Origin: Phycisphaerae bacterium
GTDB taxonomy: Bacteria; Planctomycetota; Phycisphaerae; UBA1845; PWPN01
Assembly: GCA_018003015.1 (NCBI GenBank)
Contig: JAGNEZ010000014.1
Coordinates: 1 to 64,000 of the forward strand
Direction of reading: 5' to 3'
Length of the DNA stretch: 64,000 nucleotides
A model generated the notes under the pieces. It made no database searches. It was not told the DNA's origin and saw only the letters and a program-made list of their open reading frames with translations. Every line of letters begins with the position of its first letter. The first letter of the stretch is position 1. The position numbers and the translations under genes were made by a program. Shown here piece after piece: positions 1-11,400 of the stretch.

Positions 1-431
1 TAGCCCTGCGGTTCGCGAACCTCACCGCCGGTGAACTCCGGGAGCAACGGCCGCCGGGCACGATTCGCCCGGCCGGGCCGTGCAATTCGGCACCTTCGTG
101 CTGGCTTTTATGCAACTGGGGGGTCTATTGTCCACAATCAAGGCCGCGCGTCAAGCCCAAAGTCGCGAAGCAAACAAAGCGGGAGCAGAATGCGTCGGCC
201 GGGTCCGGATCGGCGTGAACGGATGGTCTCGCCCGCCCGGCGGAGACGGTGGCCCGGGCGGCGGAGCGACCCGCCTTTCGAGCGAGTATCAGACCTAAGA
301 TACTGGAGCACAAAAGTTTACGTCCATCCGGGAGCTAATGCGCTTATCCCAGGTGGGCGGGTCGGGGCCTGGAATTGGCCGGGGCTCCTGGTGGGTGTCT
401 GTAGCTCAAGGGATGGCGCGCCCAGCCGGAC
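1..431. other. Left edge, no supported gene
   Basis: No reading frame in this stretch has a recognisable domain, a ribosome binding site or a codon pattern that beats its competing frames. It lies downstream of the leftward GH172-like gene and may contain that transcript's 3' end. I saw no tRNA and no strong hairpin with a T-tract. Confidence 0.5.
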
Positions 432-2096
432 CTAGCGATACAGTCTGGGGTTTTGGCGCCAGTCCTTGTCCTTGTCGTGGCCCATGGTTGTCACCCGTGG
501 CCGGCGTTCGCGGAGCCGGACGGACTCCAAGCCCAGCCCCCAGCTTTCGGAGGCGATGTTCTTGCCCACGCATTCCAGGCGTAAGGTGTAGTTGCCGGGC
601 TCAGGCCAGAAGTCGAGGAGGTGAAATTCACTGCTGTCGATCTGGGCGGCGTAGAAGTCGAGGGCTTTGCCCAGTTTCACGCCGTTGAGCGAGGCCTGGT
701 AACGGCCGAAGTCGGGGGCGGAGGTTGCGTTGAGCAGTAGCCGCACGGGTTCCTTCTTGATCACCTTGAAGGGTATCTCGAGCCAGCCGTCCTCGATGGT
801 AGCGGGTTTGAAGAGCAGCTGTGCTTCCTTGTACAAGCTGGGCATGGGTTGCGGTCGGGCCTCGCCGGGCCCGTGATAGCGGGCGTCGGTAAAGTCCTTG
901 GCGAAGACAATCGCCTGGTCCAGGTTTGGCAGGCGGCGTTCGCGGGCCTCCGGGGCGCGGGCGGTGAAGGTCGGGGTGCCGGTCTGATACCAGTAGGCCA
1001 CGCTGGCGTAATCGTCCTCCCGCTCGTTCCAGCTCATGGCCTTGTAGTTAGCGTTCTCATCCTCCGACATCCAGCCCCAGTGCTCGATGGTGACTTTGAT
1101 TCCCTTGGTGAACACAATGGGGTCGTTGATGTGCCAGCGATAGGAGCTGGTGTAGGTGCCCACGCCCCGCTGCTTGAAGTAAGGCACGCCGAAGTAAGGC
1201 GTCTTGCAGGGCTTCAAGCCCCAGGCGGAGAGGAAGTAGTCCTCGGTGCCGGTTCCCCAGATTGAGGGCTTTTCCTCGCCGTCGATGTAGATCTTCTCGT
1301 CACCTTCGCCGAACCAGGCGGGGCTGCGCATGCGGACGGCCAGGACGGTGCCCACGTAGTGACCTTTGCCCTGGGTTTCGAGGAGGACGTAGTCCTTGCC
1401 GTTCTCGACGGGGTACTCCTGGCGGTACTGGGCGTAGAAATAGGGGGTATCATCGGGCAGTGAATCGAGCTTGATCCAGTCGATGTTGTGATACAACCCG
1501 CGGAGCGGCTTGTCGCTCTGGTTGATGACCTCGATCCTGGCTGACTTTCGGAAGGGCATTCGCCAGTAGCAGTTGTACGAATCGGCGTCCTCGACGATGA
1601 CCGGCAGGCTGATGACTTCGCTGCGAAAGCCGAAGGCGTTGGCGAAGAAGTCGCCCATAGGGGCCTCGACGGCGGGTTTGTCCTGGTCGTCCCAGTACAT
1701 GCGCAACAGCATTTCCTGGTGATTGGCCGCTCCGTGGGGGGCACTTGGCAGGGCGGGTTCGGGACCTCGGAAGGTGAACCAGATGTGGGTGATGATGCCC
1801 GGCCCATTCGCGTCGAGGACGACTTGGGTCTGGCCCGGGGGCACATCGCGGGCATCGCGGTTGCTGAGCGGCTCGGTGGTACCGAGCAGTTCGGCCTTGG
1901 GGTCGTAGGTACCGTCGGGGCCTTTGCGGAACGCCGAGGTGGAGCGCATGCTGCGACCCTGGCTGGGGCGGGCCAAGCCGTCGAGTGGCCCTTGCTGGGC
2001 GGGTGCGGGGCTTTCGAAGATCAGCGCCGCAAGGCAGGCAGCCATCGTGCATGCGATCTTCCGTGCGGGTCTAGACCTTTCGTGTCTTCGGTTCAT
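432..2096 (-). CDS. Secreted DUF2961 / GH172-like glycoside hydrolase
   Basis: This is a 554-residue protein with an N-terminal signal peptide (a hydrophobic run around residues 14-28 ending near APAQQ). The body reads as a DUF2961 (GH172) protein. It has the N-terminal 'GPGIITHIWFT' strand near residue 100, a YN-containing block, and the family hallmark GTGTEDYF near the middle, preceded by 'IYIDGEEKPSIW'. Characterised GH172 enzymes act on arabinofuranosides or difructose anhydride, so an exo-acting furanosidase in the periplasm or outside the cell is plausible; the exact substrate is not visible. The start has a good site (AAGGAG, 7 nt before ATG). It lies downstream of a GH43 gene on the same strand, 154 bases away, which fits joint use of arabinose-containing glycans. 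A broken relative lies at 18030-18320. Confidence 0.88.
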   Translation of the reverse strand: MNRRHERSRPARKIACTMAACLAALIFESPAPAQQGPLDGLARPSQGRSMRSTSAFRKGPDGTYDPKAELLGTTEPLSNRDARDVPPGQTQVVLDANGPGIITHIWFTFRGPEPALPSAPHGAANHQEMLLRMYWDDQDKPAVEAPMGDFFANAFGFRSEVISLPVIVEDADSYNCYWRMPFRKSARIEVINQSDKPLRGLYHNIDWIKLDSLPDDTPYFYAQYRQEYPVENGKDYVLLETQGKGHYVGTVLAVRMRSPAWFGEGDEKIYIDGEEKPSIWGTGTEDYFLSAWGLKPCKTPYFGVPYFKQRGVGTYTSSYRWHINDPIVFTKGIKVTIEHWGWMSEDENANYKAMSWNEREDDYASVAYWYQTGTPTFTARAPEARERRLPNLDQAIVFAKDFTDARYHGPGEARPQPMPSLYKEAQLLFKPATIEDGWLEIPFKVIKKEPVRLLLNATSAPDFGRYQASLNGVKLGKALDFYAAQIDSSEFHLLDFWPEPGNYTLRLECVGKNIASESWGLGLESVRLRERRPRVTTMGHDKDKDWRQNPRLYR

Positions 2097-2250
2097 GTTC
2101 GGTCTCCTTCTCGTCTATGGCAAGTCATCCACAATGCAACACTCCGCCCATTTCGACATCGGTTACTCGGTCCGGCCCCGGTCGTCAGGACGGCCTGGTT
2201 CTCCGAGGATGGAGCAGGCCGAACCCGTCGTTTTCTCTTCGACTGATTCA

Positions 2251-3540
2251 TCACGGTCGGGCCTTGGGTGATTCCGGGCGCAGGTCAAGCGGTGCTGGGC
2301 GGCTGGCCGGCTGTGTCGCGCCCCCACCGTCGCCTCTGCAGGGTTCACCAAGCACCGGCCACCCGGCCTGATCCCAGGTCAGCGGCCGGATCTGAAGCGT
2401 CGGCACGCCGAACATGTCGGCGTCATAGTAGTGATGTACCAGCCAGTGCTCGTCACCGTTTACCAGGACGGAGTTGTGTCCTGGGCCCCGGACGTGGCCT
2501 CGGCTGTCCAGGACCAGGGTTCCGCCGCCGTCGAGCATCGGCTTGCCGTCGCGATCGACATAGGGCCCGGTGACGGCCTTGGATCGGCCGACCATGATCT
2601 TGTAGGTACTCTCGACGCCCCGGCCGCAGTAGTCGAAGGAGACGAACAGGTAGTAGTAGGCTCCTCGCCGAACGATGCAAGGGGCCTCGACCGCCCCGGG
2701 CGAGGATCGAGCGGCCAGCGAATACAGGTGCGTGTCCGAGTGCAGCTTGCCGGTTGACCAGTCCAGGCGGCGCAGCTTGATGCCGCTCCAGAACGATCCG
2801 AAGGCCAGCCAGGGTTTCCCGCGCTCGTCGAGTACGAGGTTGGCGTCGATGGCGTTCCAGTTGTCCCGACCGGGCAGGGACTCGATCACTTTGCCATGAT
2901 CGACCCACTTGTACTCAGGGCTGGCGGGATCCAGGGTCTCGTTGATCGCCAAGCCTATGCATGAGCGGTTCCGTCCCCAGGTGGAGGCGGAGTAGTACAG
3001 GTGATAGCGTCCGTTGAAGAAGGAGATGTCCGGCGCCCAGAGGCCGCGCAGGCCGGGGACCTCGTCCCGAGCCCAGCCGGGGGTTTCGTTGAAGACGGTG
3101 CCGATCCGCTCCCAGCGAACCAGGTCTCTGGACCTGCGGATGGGTATGCGGGCGCCGGTGGAGAAGATGTAGTAGATGCCTTCAGCGGCGATGATGTGCG
3201 GGTCATGGACACGGCGGATGTCCCCTTGCTGGGCGATGGCCGAGCCGGCCACCCCCAGAAGGGTGGCCAGGGCCGCCGTCCAGGTTGCACCGTGCGGTAC
3301 GCGGAAGCGAGGGAGCGGAACTCGAGAGCCGCTCCAGGTAGCTCGCGGGTGGCTGTTCCTGGAGACTCCTGGCGATGATCTCTGAGCGTCGGCAACCGGC
3401 GTGACCGGTGTCTGGATCCGCACGCTACCCGGAAGTCTGGCTGGACGGATGCTATGTTCTGTGGTGGTGATGGTGCGGTCGACCAGCGGGCGGATGGGGG
3501 CGGGGGCGGGGGTGACATGGCTTCTGGGGACAACCTTCAT
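2251..3540 (-). CDS. GH43-family arabinanase/arabinosidase, secreted
   Basis: The C-terminal three quarters is a GH43 five-bladed propeller. The three catalytic carboxylates are visible in order: Asp in 'VHDPHI', Asp in 'NAIDANLV' and Glu in 'GAVEAPC'. 'LWAPDISFFNGRYHLYYS' and 'SFWSGIKL' are typical of endo-1,5-alpha-L-arabinanases. The frame is open up to 3717, but the start at 3540 has GGAG 6 nt upstream, so I chose it. The roughly 80 residues before the hydrophobic segment (TWTAALATLLGVAGSAIA) are unusually long for a signal peptide, so the true start could be further in, at a non-ATG codon. The C-terminus ends with a Pro-rich tail. It is on the same strand as the GH172-like gene, suggesting arabinan or arabinoxylan use. 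Family call firm, start uncertain. Confidence 0.88.
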   Translation of the reverse strand: MKVVPRSHVTPAPAPIRPLVDRTITTTEHSIRPARLPGSVRIQTPVTPVADAQRSSPGVSRNSHPRATWSGSRVPLPRFRVPHGATWTAALATLLGVAGSAIAQQGDIRRVHDPHIIAAEGIYYIFSTGARIPIRRSRDLVRWERIGTVFNETPGWARDEVPGLRGLWAPDISFFNGRYHLYYSASTWGRNRSCIGLAINETLDPASPEYKWVDHGKVIESLPGRDNWNAIDANLVLDERGKPWLAFGSFWSGIKLRRLDWSTGKLHSDTHLYSLAARSSPGAVEAPCIVRRGAYYYLFVSFDYCGRGVESTYKIMVGRSKAVTGPYVDRDGKPMLDGGGTLVLDSRGHVRGPGHNSVLVNGDEHWLVHHYYDADMFGVPTLQIRPLTWDQAGWPVLGEPCRGDGGGATQPASRPAPLDLRPESPKARP

Positions 3541-3807
3541 TATCTGCTCCGACTGATGCGGAGGATACCCCGACCGGGCCTGGGTCCGCAACAACCGGGA
3601 GGAAGTGTGCGGACTTGGAGAGCCGATGGTGCGGAACGAACGAGGCACGGGAAGTGGAGAACGGGATTTCGATGTTGGGGCAGTGACTCGAACCAGCGTA
3701 TCGTTCCTCAGGGACACACCGCGGCGAGGATCCCTTGTTGCTGTCGAGGATCCTGGCCGCGGATCATGGGTGTGATGGGCTTTGGGTGAGCCGCCTCCGC
3801 GATCGGC

Positions 3808-5160
3808 CTACTGACTGGAGTCCGGGCTGATGGGGAAGGGTTCGCTCACCACCACGCCGGAGAAGAGGTTGGACGGCACATCGCTGGGCTTGACCTGCTC
3901 CCTATAGAGCTCGCGCATCTTGACCGGGCTGGGCCCCTGCATGTAGCGGAGGGTGATGCGACGCGGATTCGGCCCGGCGGTCTCGGTTTCCTCGCCGGCA
4001 CGAGCCAGCTCGGGAATTGGTGCCTGGGCGATTTCGAGGGTCCCGCCCGGGTCAACGGTTTTGAGGCGATCGAGCCGGAACGTTCCGGCCGCGGGATCGG
4101 GATCGGGCTGCCAGCGTCGGGTGTTCTCCTGGGTGCCGATGGTGATATCCCACACGAGCTGTGCGTGCCGGGAGCTGTCCGGTCCGAAGTTGAGATTGAG
4201 GGACAGAGGGCGATCCCAGGTGTTGTGTACTTCTGCCACGAGGTGGTGGTTCTGGCGTTTGAGCTGGAGATGGAGGGGTCGTTCTGCCATGCGGATGTCA
4301 TCGGGTGCGGAGCGGGTCACCTCGACTGTGACCGGCTCGCTGGTGACCCGTCCGAAACCGGCCTCGGTCCAGGACTCGTCCTCCCACTGGGGCTGGTACT
4401 CGAAGCGAATGGTGTGCTTACCGGCGGCGAGCATAGGATATCGGGACCAGCCGCGGTTGAATTCCGGGATGCGGAGTTGGGCGTGACTTCCCGGTGTGAT
4501 GGTGTGCGCGGGCGGTTTTTTGCCCGCCCGGAGATCGACGGCCTGGCGGATGTCGGCATCGCCGTCGATCGAGTCGATGCGCAGCTCCAACGGCTGGTGG
4601 TCGGGCCCTGTGACCCTGAGCCAATCGGCGGCGTCGAGCATTCGGCCGACCTGATCGGCGTCGGGTGAAGCCGGCCGGGTGGTGGGTGTTTTGGTCGCAT
4701 CGGGCCAGGGGACCCGCATGGGTCCCTGGCCAGGGTTGTGGGCGTGAAGGATGAGGGTGAACGGTTCGTTCCAGGCCACGCGTGCTGGAACGACCTCGAG
4801 ACGGACGCGGCCGCCGAGCATGATGGCCGCCTGGAGTTCGTTGAGCAGGGTTCGGGCGGAGAGGGCGGCCTCGAGGTCGTTTCCCTGGGCGGCGGTGTGC
4901 AATTCGGGGAAGGTGATTGGTCCCCAGGCGGCGAGTTGCCGGATTGCCTCGCGGCGTTTGGCGGGTGACGGATGCTTGAGTTGCCTGACGGCCTGGCGGA
5001 TCTCTGCGGCGGACGGTTTGGCGGGGGCCGATGCCGTGGTGGTTGCGGTTCGGGAGGCGGTCCGGTTCGCGGTCTGGGCGACCGCTGTCGTGCCACCGCA
5101 GGTCAGCGACCAGGCCATTGCGGCGATCACGCACCGACACGCCGGGGACGTTCTGCTCAT
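3808..5160 (-). CDS. Secreted protein of unknown function with HEAT-like N-terminus
   Basis: This 450-residue protein has a signal peptide (hydrophobic to about residue 28, ending AVAQ), then a Thr/Ala-rich linker and a helical stretch at about 45-110 ('IRQAVRQLKHPSPAKRREAIRQLAAWG') that reads like one or two HEAT-type repeats. The rest is beta-rich with two immunoglobulin-like stretches (about 120-290 and 290-440) without catalytic motifs. The start is supported by GGGAG 8 nt before ATG. It sits 85 bases downstream of uvrA on the same strand, but nothing in it suggests DNA repair; a cell-envelope role is inferred. Function unknown. Confidence 0.75.
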   Translation of the reverse strand: MSRTSPACRCVIAAMAWSLTCGGTTAVAQTANRTASRTATTTASAPAKPSAAEIRQAVRQLKHPSPAKRREAIRQLAAWGPITFPELHTAAQGNDLEAALSARTLLNELQAAIMLGGRVRLEVVPARVAWNEPFTLILHAHNPGQGPMRVPWPDATKTPTTRPASPDADQVGRMLDAADWLRVTGPDHQPLELRIDSIDGDADIRQAVDLRAGKKPPAHTITPGSHAQLRIPEFNRGWSRYPMLAAGKHTIRFEYQPQWEDESWTEAGFGRVTSEPVTVEVTRSAPDDIRMAERPLHLQLKRQNHHLVAEVHNTWDRPLSLNLNFGPDSSRHAQLVWDITIGTQENTRRWQPDPDPAAGTFRLDRLKTVDPGGTLEIAQAPIPELARAGEETETAGPNPRRITLRYMQGPSPVKMRELYREQVKPSDVPSNLFSGVVVSEPFPISPDSSQ

Positions 5161-5245
5161 ACGTTGTTCTCCCGGGTTTGGCCCCGGCGGCGCTGACGAG
5201 AGGGCTGCCTATTGGATGGGGTTTGGCCACTGTCCTTCTGGAGGC

Positions 5246-8212
5246 TCATGAGTTCACTTCGCTTGTGTTGCGGGGCGCGGTCTGGGGGCCGGCGATGCCC
5301 AATCTCGACCGAAGGAACTGCCCGGTGTAGCTGTTTTCGTTGCGGGCCACGTCCTCGGGGCGGCCCTCGACCACGATCCGGCCCCCGCGTTCACCGCCTT
5401 CGGGTCCCAGATCGATAATCCAGTCGGCCATTTTGATGACGTCGAGGTTGTGTTCGATGACCAGGATGGTATGTCCTTTATCTGCGAGGCGGTTCAGCAC
5501 TCGAAGGAGGTTGTGCACGTCGGCGAAGTGCAGGCCGGTGGTTGGCTCGTCCAGCACGTACAGTGTATGGCCGGTGGGTGTCTTAGCCAATTCGGCGGCC
5601 AGTTTGACCCGCTGGGCCTCTCCGCCGGACAGGGTCGTCGACGGCTGGCCGAGCTTCATATAGGACAGGCCGACGTCATCCAGGGCCAGGACGATCTGGC
5701 GGATGTTGGCGAAGCTCTCGAAGAACGAGATGCTCTCATCGACGGTGAGGTCGAGCACATCGGCGATGTTTCGGCCGCGGTAGCGGACTTCGAGGGTTTC
5801 GCGGTTGTAGCGGGTTCCCTTACAGACATCGCAGGCCACGTAGACATCCGGGAGGAAGTGCATTTCGATGCGTTTGGTGCCCTGGCCCTGGCAGGCCTCG
5901 CATCGTCCGCCCTCGACGTTGAAGCTGAACCGTCCGGGGCTGTAGCCGCGGATTTTGGACTCGCGGGTTTTGGCGAACAACTGGCGGACGAGGTCGAAGG
6001 CCCCGGTGTAGGTGCAGGGGTTACTGCGTGGCGTTCGGCCGATGGGGGACTGATCGATTTCGATGACCCGGTCCAGGCGTGAGACGCCGATGATCTGTTC
6101 GAACTTACCTGGTCGTTCACGGGAGTTATACAAGCGGCGGCGGACGGCCTTGAGGAAGACCTCGTTGACCAGGGTGCTCTTGCCGCTGCCGGAGACTCCG
6201 GTCACGCAGATGATGCCGCCGAGGGGGAACCTGACGTCGATGGACTTGAGGTTGTTTTCCGCGGCGCCCTTGATCTCGATGGACTGGGCGAGGACGATTT
6301 TGCGGCGTTTCTGGGGGACGGGGATCTGGATCTCGCCGCGGAGGTACCTAGCGGTCAAGGAATCGGGATGGGCGAGAACCTGCTCGAGGCGACCCTGGGC
6401 GACGATGAGTCCGCCGTGGGTACCTGCTCCCGGGCCCATGTCGATGAGGTGGTCGGCTGCTCGGATGGTTTCCTCGTCGTGCTCGACGACGATGGCGGTA
6501 TTGCCCGCTTGGACCAGTTGGCGGAGGGTATCGACCAGCTGGCTGCTGTCGCGGGGGTGGAGGCCGATGGTGGGCTCGTCGAGGACGTAGCAGACGCCGA
6601 CCATGCCGCTGCCGACCTGGGTAGCCAGGCGGATGCGTTGGGCCTCCCCGCCGGAGAGGGTGGCACTGGCCCGGTCGAGGGTGAGGTAGCCCACGCCGAC
6701 GTTGATCATGAAGCGGAGCCGGTCGGTCACGGCGTGGAGAATCGGGGTGGCGATGGTGGCCTTTTCGCCGCTCAGGGAAATGGTGGCGAGGAATGCGGCG
6801 GCCTGCTCGATTGACAGGCTCGCGACCTGGGCGATGTTTTTGTTGGCGACCTGGACGGCGAGGGGTTCCGCCCGCAGGCGGGCCCGGTGACAGGTTTCGC
6901 AGGGTCGCTCGCTGAGATAGGCGTGCAGTCGCTGCTTGAGTGATTCGCTTTCGGTCGATGCCCAGCGGCGTTTCAGGTTGGGCAGGACGCCTTCGAAGCT
7001 GGTGCCGTATTGGGCCTTGCTCTCCGGGGTGGTGCCGTTCATGAGGATCTCGCGGCGATCTGCGGGCAGCTTGTCGAACGGCACGTCGGGCGGCACGTGG
7101 AATCGCAGGCAGAACTCGTCCAAGAGGTTGCGGTAGACGACGTTCATGCGTTTGCCGCTGTGCCGCCAGGCGGTGATGGCGCCGTCGGCCAGGGACAGCG
7201 TGGGATCGGGCACCACCAAGTCGGGGTCGAATTCGAGGATATTGCCCAGGCCGTCGCAGCCGGGGCAGGCCCCGTGGGGGGAGTTGAAACTGAACATGAC
7301 CGGAGACAGAGCGGGGATGCTGACCTCGGGGTGCAGTGGGCAGGCGAAGGTGGTGCTGAAGAGGTGATCCCTCCATTTGCCATCTGGCTGCTCTTCGGCG
7401 ATGAAGACGGTCTGGCCGCCGAGGTTGAGTCCGAGGGTGATACTCTCGGCCAGGCGGCTTCGGACGTCGGGTTTCACCGCCAATCGGTCGACGACCAGGT
7501 CGATGATGTTCTTGCGGCCTTTGCGTAGGGCGGGCACGTCGCGGAGATCGCAGAGGGTGCCGTTGACGCGGACGCGTACGAAGCCCTGCTTCTGAATGCG
7601 GTTGAGCACCTCCTGAGCTGCTGCGGCCGGGCTCTTGGCTTCACCGGCGGCGGGGATTGGAGATTGGCCTTTGCGGGTTCGTTTCGCGTGAATTGCGGTG
7701 ATCGGGGAACCCGGGGCGATGCCGGGGCCGTGCCGGCCGAGGAGGGGTGCGAGGATCATGATGCGAGTGCCGCCCGGCCAGGCCAGGACCTGGTCGACGA
7801 TCTGGGACGGCTCCTGGCGATCGATCCGACGGCCGCACACCCAGCAGTGGGGTTCGCCCACGCGGGCGTAGAGCAGGCGGAGGTAGTCGTAGACCTCGGT
7901 GGTTGTGGCCACGGTTGAGCGGGGGCTGCTGCTGCCGGCCCGCTGCTCGATGGCGATGGTTGGCGGGAGGCCCTCGATGTGCTCGAGGTCGGGTTTCTGC
8001 ATTTGCTCGACGAACTGTCGGGCGTAGGCACTGAGCGTCTCGATGTATTTCCGCCGGCCCTCGGCGTGGAGGGTGTCGAAAGCGAGGGAGCTTTTGCCCG
8101 AGCCGCTCAGGCCGGTGATGACCACCAGCTGGTCGCGGGGGATGTCCAGGGAGATGGCCCGCAGATTGTGCTGTCTGGCCCCCCGGATTCGGATGTAGCG
8201 ATCGGTGTCCAT
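5246..8212 (-). CDS. uvrA: Excinuclease ABC subunit A
   Basis: UvrA is the damage-recognition ATPase of nucleotide excision repair and acts as a dimer with UvrB. Both ABC modules are complete. Walker A is GLSGSGKSS near residue 35 and GVSGSGKST near residue 640. The signatures [12 protein letters not shown] and [12 protein letters not shown] are each followed by a 'VLDEPTxGLH' Walker B. Zinc-module cysteines are present, including the C-terminal [14 protein letters not shown] pair; the insertion module begins CPLH, a variant with His in place of the second Cys. The frame opens at 8239, but the ATG at 8212 places [16 protein letters not shown] at the N-terminus as in the family. At 988 residues it is about 40 longer than usual. 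Part of this is a Pro/Ala/Lys-rich insert just before the conserved '[10 protein letters not shown]', around residues 170-210. Confidence 0.96.
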   Translation of the reverse strand: MDTDRYIRIRGARQHNLRAISLDIPRDQLVVITGLSGSGKSSLAFDTLHAEGRRKYIETLSAYARQFVEQMQKPDLEHIEGLPPTIAIEQRAGSSSPRSTVATTTEVYDYLRLLYARVGEPHCWVCGRRIDRQEPSQIVDQVLAWPGGTRIMILAPLLGRHGPGIAPGSPITAIHAKRTRKGQSPIPAAGEAKSPAAAAQEVLNRIQKQGFVRVRVNGTLCDLRDVPALRKGRKNIIDLVVDRLAVKPDVRSRLAESITLGLNLGGQTVFIAEEQPDGKWRDHLFSTTFACPLHPEVSIPALSPVMFSFNSPHGACPGCDGLGNILEFDPDLVVPDPTLSLADGAITAWRHSGKRMNVVYRNLLDEFCLRFHVPPDVPFDKLPADRREILMNGTTPESKAQYGTSFEGVLPNLKRRWASTESESLKQRLHAYLSERPCETCHRARLRAEPLAVQVANKNIAQVASLSIEQAAAFLATISLSGEKATIATPILHAVTDRLRFMINVGVGYLTLDRASATLSGGEAQRIRLATQVGSGMVGVCYVLDEPTIGLHPRDSSQLVDTLRQLVQAGNTAIVVEHDEETIRAADHLIDMGPGAGTHGGLIVAQGRLEQVLAHPDSLTARYLRGEIQIPVPQKRRKIVLAQSIEIKGAAENNLKSIDVRFPLGGIICVTGVSGSGKSTLVNEVFLKAVRRRLYNSRERPGKFEQIIGVSRLDRVIEIDQSPIGRTPRSNPCTYTGAFDLVRQLFAKTRESKIRGYSPGRFSFNVEGGRCEACQGQGTKRIEMHFLPDVYVACDVCKGTRYNRETLEVRYRGRNIADVLDLTVDESISFFESFANIRQIVLALDDVGLSYMKLGQPSTTLSGGEAQRVKLAAELAKTPTGHTLYVLDEPTTGLHFADVHNLLRVLNRLADKGHTILVIEHNLDVIKMADWIIDLGPEGGERGGRIVVEGRPEDVARNENSYTGQFLRSRLGIAGPQTAPRNTSEVNS

Positions 8213-8477
8213 ATCCGGAACCTGCGGAGACAGGCCCATTCACTCGCCGGGCCAGAAGCCAGAAAACCGCCAGGGTACCAGCTTAGGACCCCGGGTTCGG
8301 AAAGGCAATACCTCGGTTCCGTCGTCTCGGACCGCGACGACGAGTCAAGAAATGAGGATAGAGAATCGAGAAAGCCCATGGTCGGTATCGGAACTCCTTG
8401 GGCACTATTAACCTCTTTTAGACTCTTATTTTCCCGCGTTGCGGAAAGTGGGGCGGCGGCGGTCGATCGGGTTGGGA

Positions 8478-11400
8478 TCAGTGTCCGCACAAGGGGTCGC
8501 TGGGGGCGCCGCCGGTCCAGCATTGCTGGAAGATGCCGAAGTCGGTCTGATCCGCATCGGCGTCGTCGTCCAAGGAAATGCCGACGCAATCGGGCGGCAC
8601 CGGCAGGTCGGGCCCGGCCGCGCAGCGCAGGAAGTGCCGCAGATCGTCGGAATCGACATCACAGTCCTGGTCATAGTCGCCGGCGGAGAAGCCGGCTGTC
8701 AGCAGGTTCGAGACCACAAACGGGCCGAGGTGGGTGACGCCGCCGGCGGCGTGTTCTCCGTTGTGTGAGACCAAGTGCAGGTGCCATCGGCCGGGACTGC
8801 TGGCGGTCAGGGAAAGCACGCCACCGGCCCAGACGGTGGGTGTTTCGCCGGTCGGCATCGCGTCGTTGGTGGTGTCCCAGAGGTAGTGATAATGGTTGAC
8901 GCCGCCGGGACCGAAGACCGGCGTGCTGGTGAAAGTGAATTCCTGACCGGGGAGGGTGGCCGGGCAGTGGGTCGGCTTGCTGGGGGTCACCGCCGGGGAT
9001 ACGGGCCGTGTCCACTTGGTGGCGGAGACGAAGGCGGTCACCTTGCCGTCACCGTTGCGGCTTTGACCGGTGAAGGTATAGGGCGTGTTGGCGACCAGGG
9101 GGGAAGAAGGCCAGTAGTTGTTGGTCTGCACCCAGCCGGAGGTGGCGGCGGCGGTTTGATTCCGCCAATTCAAGCCGGAGATGCCGGCCGTCAGGTTGGC
9201 AGGTGTGTTGACCGATCGGACCTCGATCTGGTCAGTTGCCGCTGGGCCAAACTCCAGGGCGGCGACAGGTTCGATCGCCGTGTAGACGGTGGCCGCAGTG
9301 CTGGGATCGCTTTCACCGGCGCCGTTGTATGCGTGGACGTGCCGGCGGTAGGCGGTGTTGGCGGACAGGCCCGACTCGGTGGAGCTGGTCGCATTCACCC
9401 CGACCGTCCACCTCGGGGCATGAGCGTCGTCCTGACCCCGGAAGCCGTCCTCGTTATCCGACATGTCCAGCCAGGTCCAGGTGATGCTGTCGATTGTGCT
9501 GTTGCTGTGGCCGAAGCCGGACGGGGCCCGGGGCGGCGACGGCAGCCCACAGAGGGTGAACCGCACATTGGGCACGTTGGTGCTGCCCAGCACGGTAGGC
9601 AGGTTGGTTCCCACCCAGAGGAGGGGATCGCCATAGCGGCTGTCGGAGTAGGCGCACGCGGTCCGCACGCCGCCCGGGATGGAGGCGGTGCAATAGCCGC
9701 TGGTTGAGAAGCTGGTGTTGTTATGGCTGAAATCGACCATCAGGTTGCTGGTGCCGTTGTAGTTGAACGGCGTGGTGAAGGTGAAGGTGCGCCAGCCGGG
9801 TTCGCCGGGTGGCTCGGTGTTCTGATAGACGATCGTCCAGCCGGTGTTCTCGAGGGTGGCCTTGGTGTAGGCGTTCAGGGGGGTGTGCTTGATGCGGATG
9901 GTCCAGGCGTTGAGAGTCTGTCCGGGCACCTGGGTGACATCCAGAGCCAGGGCCGTGATCTGCCCGGCCGGCCCCAATTCGCTTGCCAGGTAGATGACCT
10001 GGATTCGACTATCGTGGCGGTAGGTATACATGGGGTAGTGCCACGTGGTTTGGTCGGTGCCCACGGTGACCGGTGCGCAGTGGGCGGCGTTGATGCTCAC
10101 GGTGGCGAGGTTGGAATTGCCGCCGGTGGGCGGACTGCCCCCGTCGTTGGCGGTGAAGGTAAAACCATCCGAGCCGGCGGAGGAAGCGGTGTAGATGACC
10201 TGGTTGGCGCCGTTGGCCAAGGTATGAGGCGGGCTCGAGATCACGCCGGCTGCCGGGTCGCTCAACGAGCCAAGGGCAGGCAGTGACTGGATGATGTAGC
10301 TCAGGGTTGCGGGCGGATCGGGCAGACCCTCATCGACTGCCTGGAGGGTGATCGTGACGGGTGTGCCGATCACGACGTCGGCGCTGACGTCCTGCGCGGT
10401 CGGAGGGGCCTCGGAGGAAACGAAGTCGACCGGCCAGCGATTGCCCGAGTTGTTGCCGTAATCGGCGGAGGTCCCGGTGGTGACGTTCTGCTTGAAGAAC
10501 GCCCGGCCGGGGTAAGACACAGACACGGTGTAGGCTGACGCGGACGAGAGTTTTGCCAGGGCGTAGATCCCACGGCTGTCGGTCGTGTCGATGCAGGCGG
10601 CGCCGCCGGTCTTCTGCCCGGTCACTGTTGCTCCGCTAATCGGGGCACCGGTCGTATCCAGCACTCGACCGCTAATGATCTCGCCGGAACCGCTGACGTA
10701 GACGTTGTAGACGCACTTGTAGACCGAGGTGAACGCCGGCGAGCTGTCGACGTCGGGCAGGTTGTACCAGGCGTCGGAGGAACCGCCCCAACCCATGTTG
10801 AGATGATGATACAGCGTGGAGGCGTTGTAGCCATACCCGTCGGCGACAATAGCGTGGCCGCCAGAAGTGCTGGTGATGCCGAGGATCACGGGGTATCCGG
10901 CGTCCAGGTTGGGGTTGATCATGCCGACCAGTCCCGGCCCGATGTCATTCTGGTTGTTGTAGCCCCGGACGGCGTTGCTGTAGCCGAACGTGGAGACGAG
11001 GCTGGTTTTGGCCTGCAGTGCGTCTGCCGACGAACCATCGGAACGATAGTCCATGCCGACCGACAGGCCCGCGTCGTAGGACAGAGCCCCGATGGCCTCG
11101 CGCTGAACGACGGTTGTGCTGCAGTTCGGGTCCGGGGTCATGTTCGCCCAGGCGTACGCCCCGCCGGCCCCGTCGCCTCCGCGGGTCGTGGCGGTGGTGG
11201 TGAAGCCGTCGACGGACAGGGTGAAAGAATGGGTGCCAATGCCCGCGATCGGATACTGATGAAAGCGCATGAGTTGAGCCATGGCGGTGGCCACGCAGCC
11301 GCACGGATACGCTTGGGGTGTATAGTAGTTGTAGCAGGGGCTGCCGCACTCGTCCTGCTGGTTCCATTTGCTCTGGAGCAGAGGGCTGATCCGGATGTCA

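Noticed and set aside
3670-3710. tRNA-like 'GGTTCGAGTCAC' on the minus strand
   Set aside because: The flanking bases do not pair as a T-stem and no acceptor or anticodon arm is found.
3541-3717. Longer N-terminus for the GH43 gene
   Set aside because: The added residues are low-complexity and the start at 3540 has a proper ribosome site.
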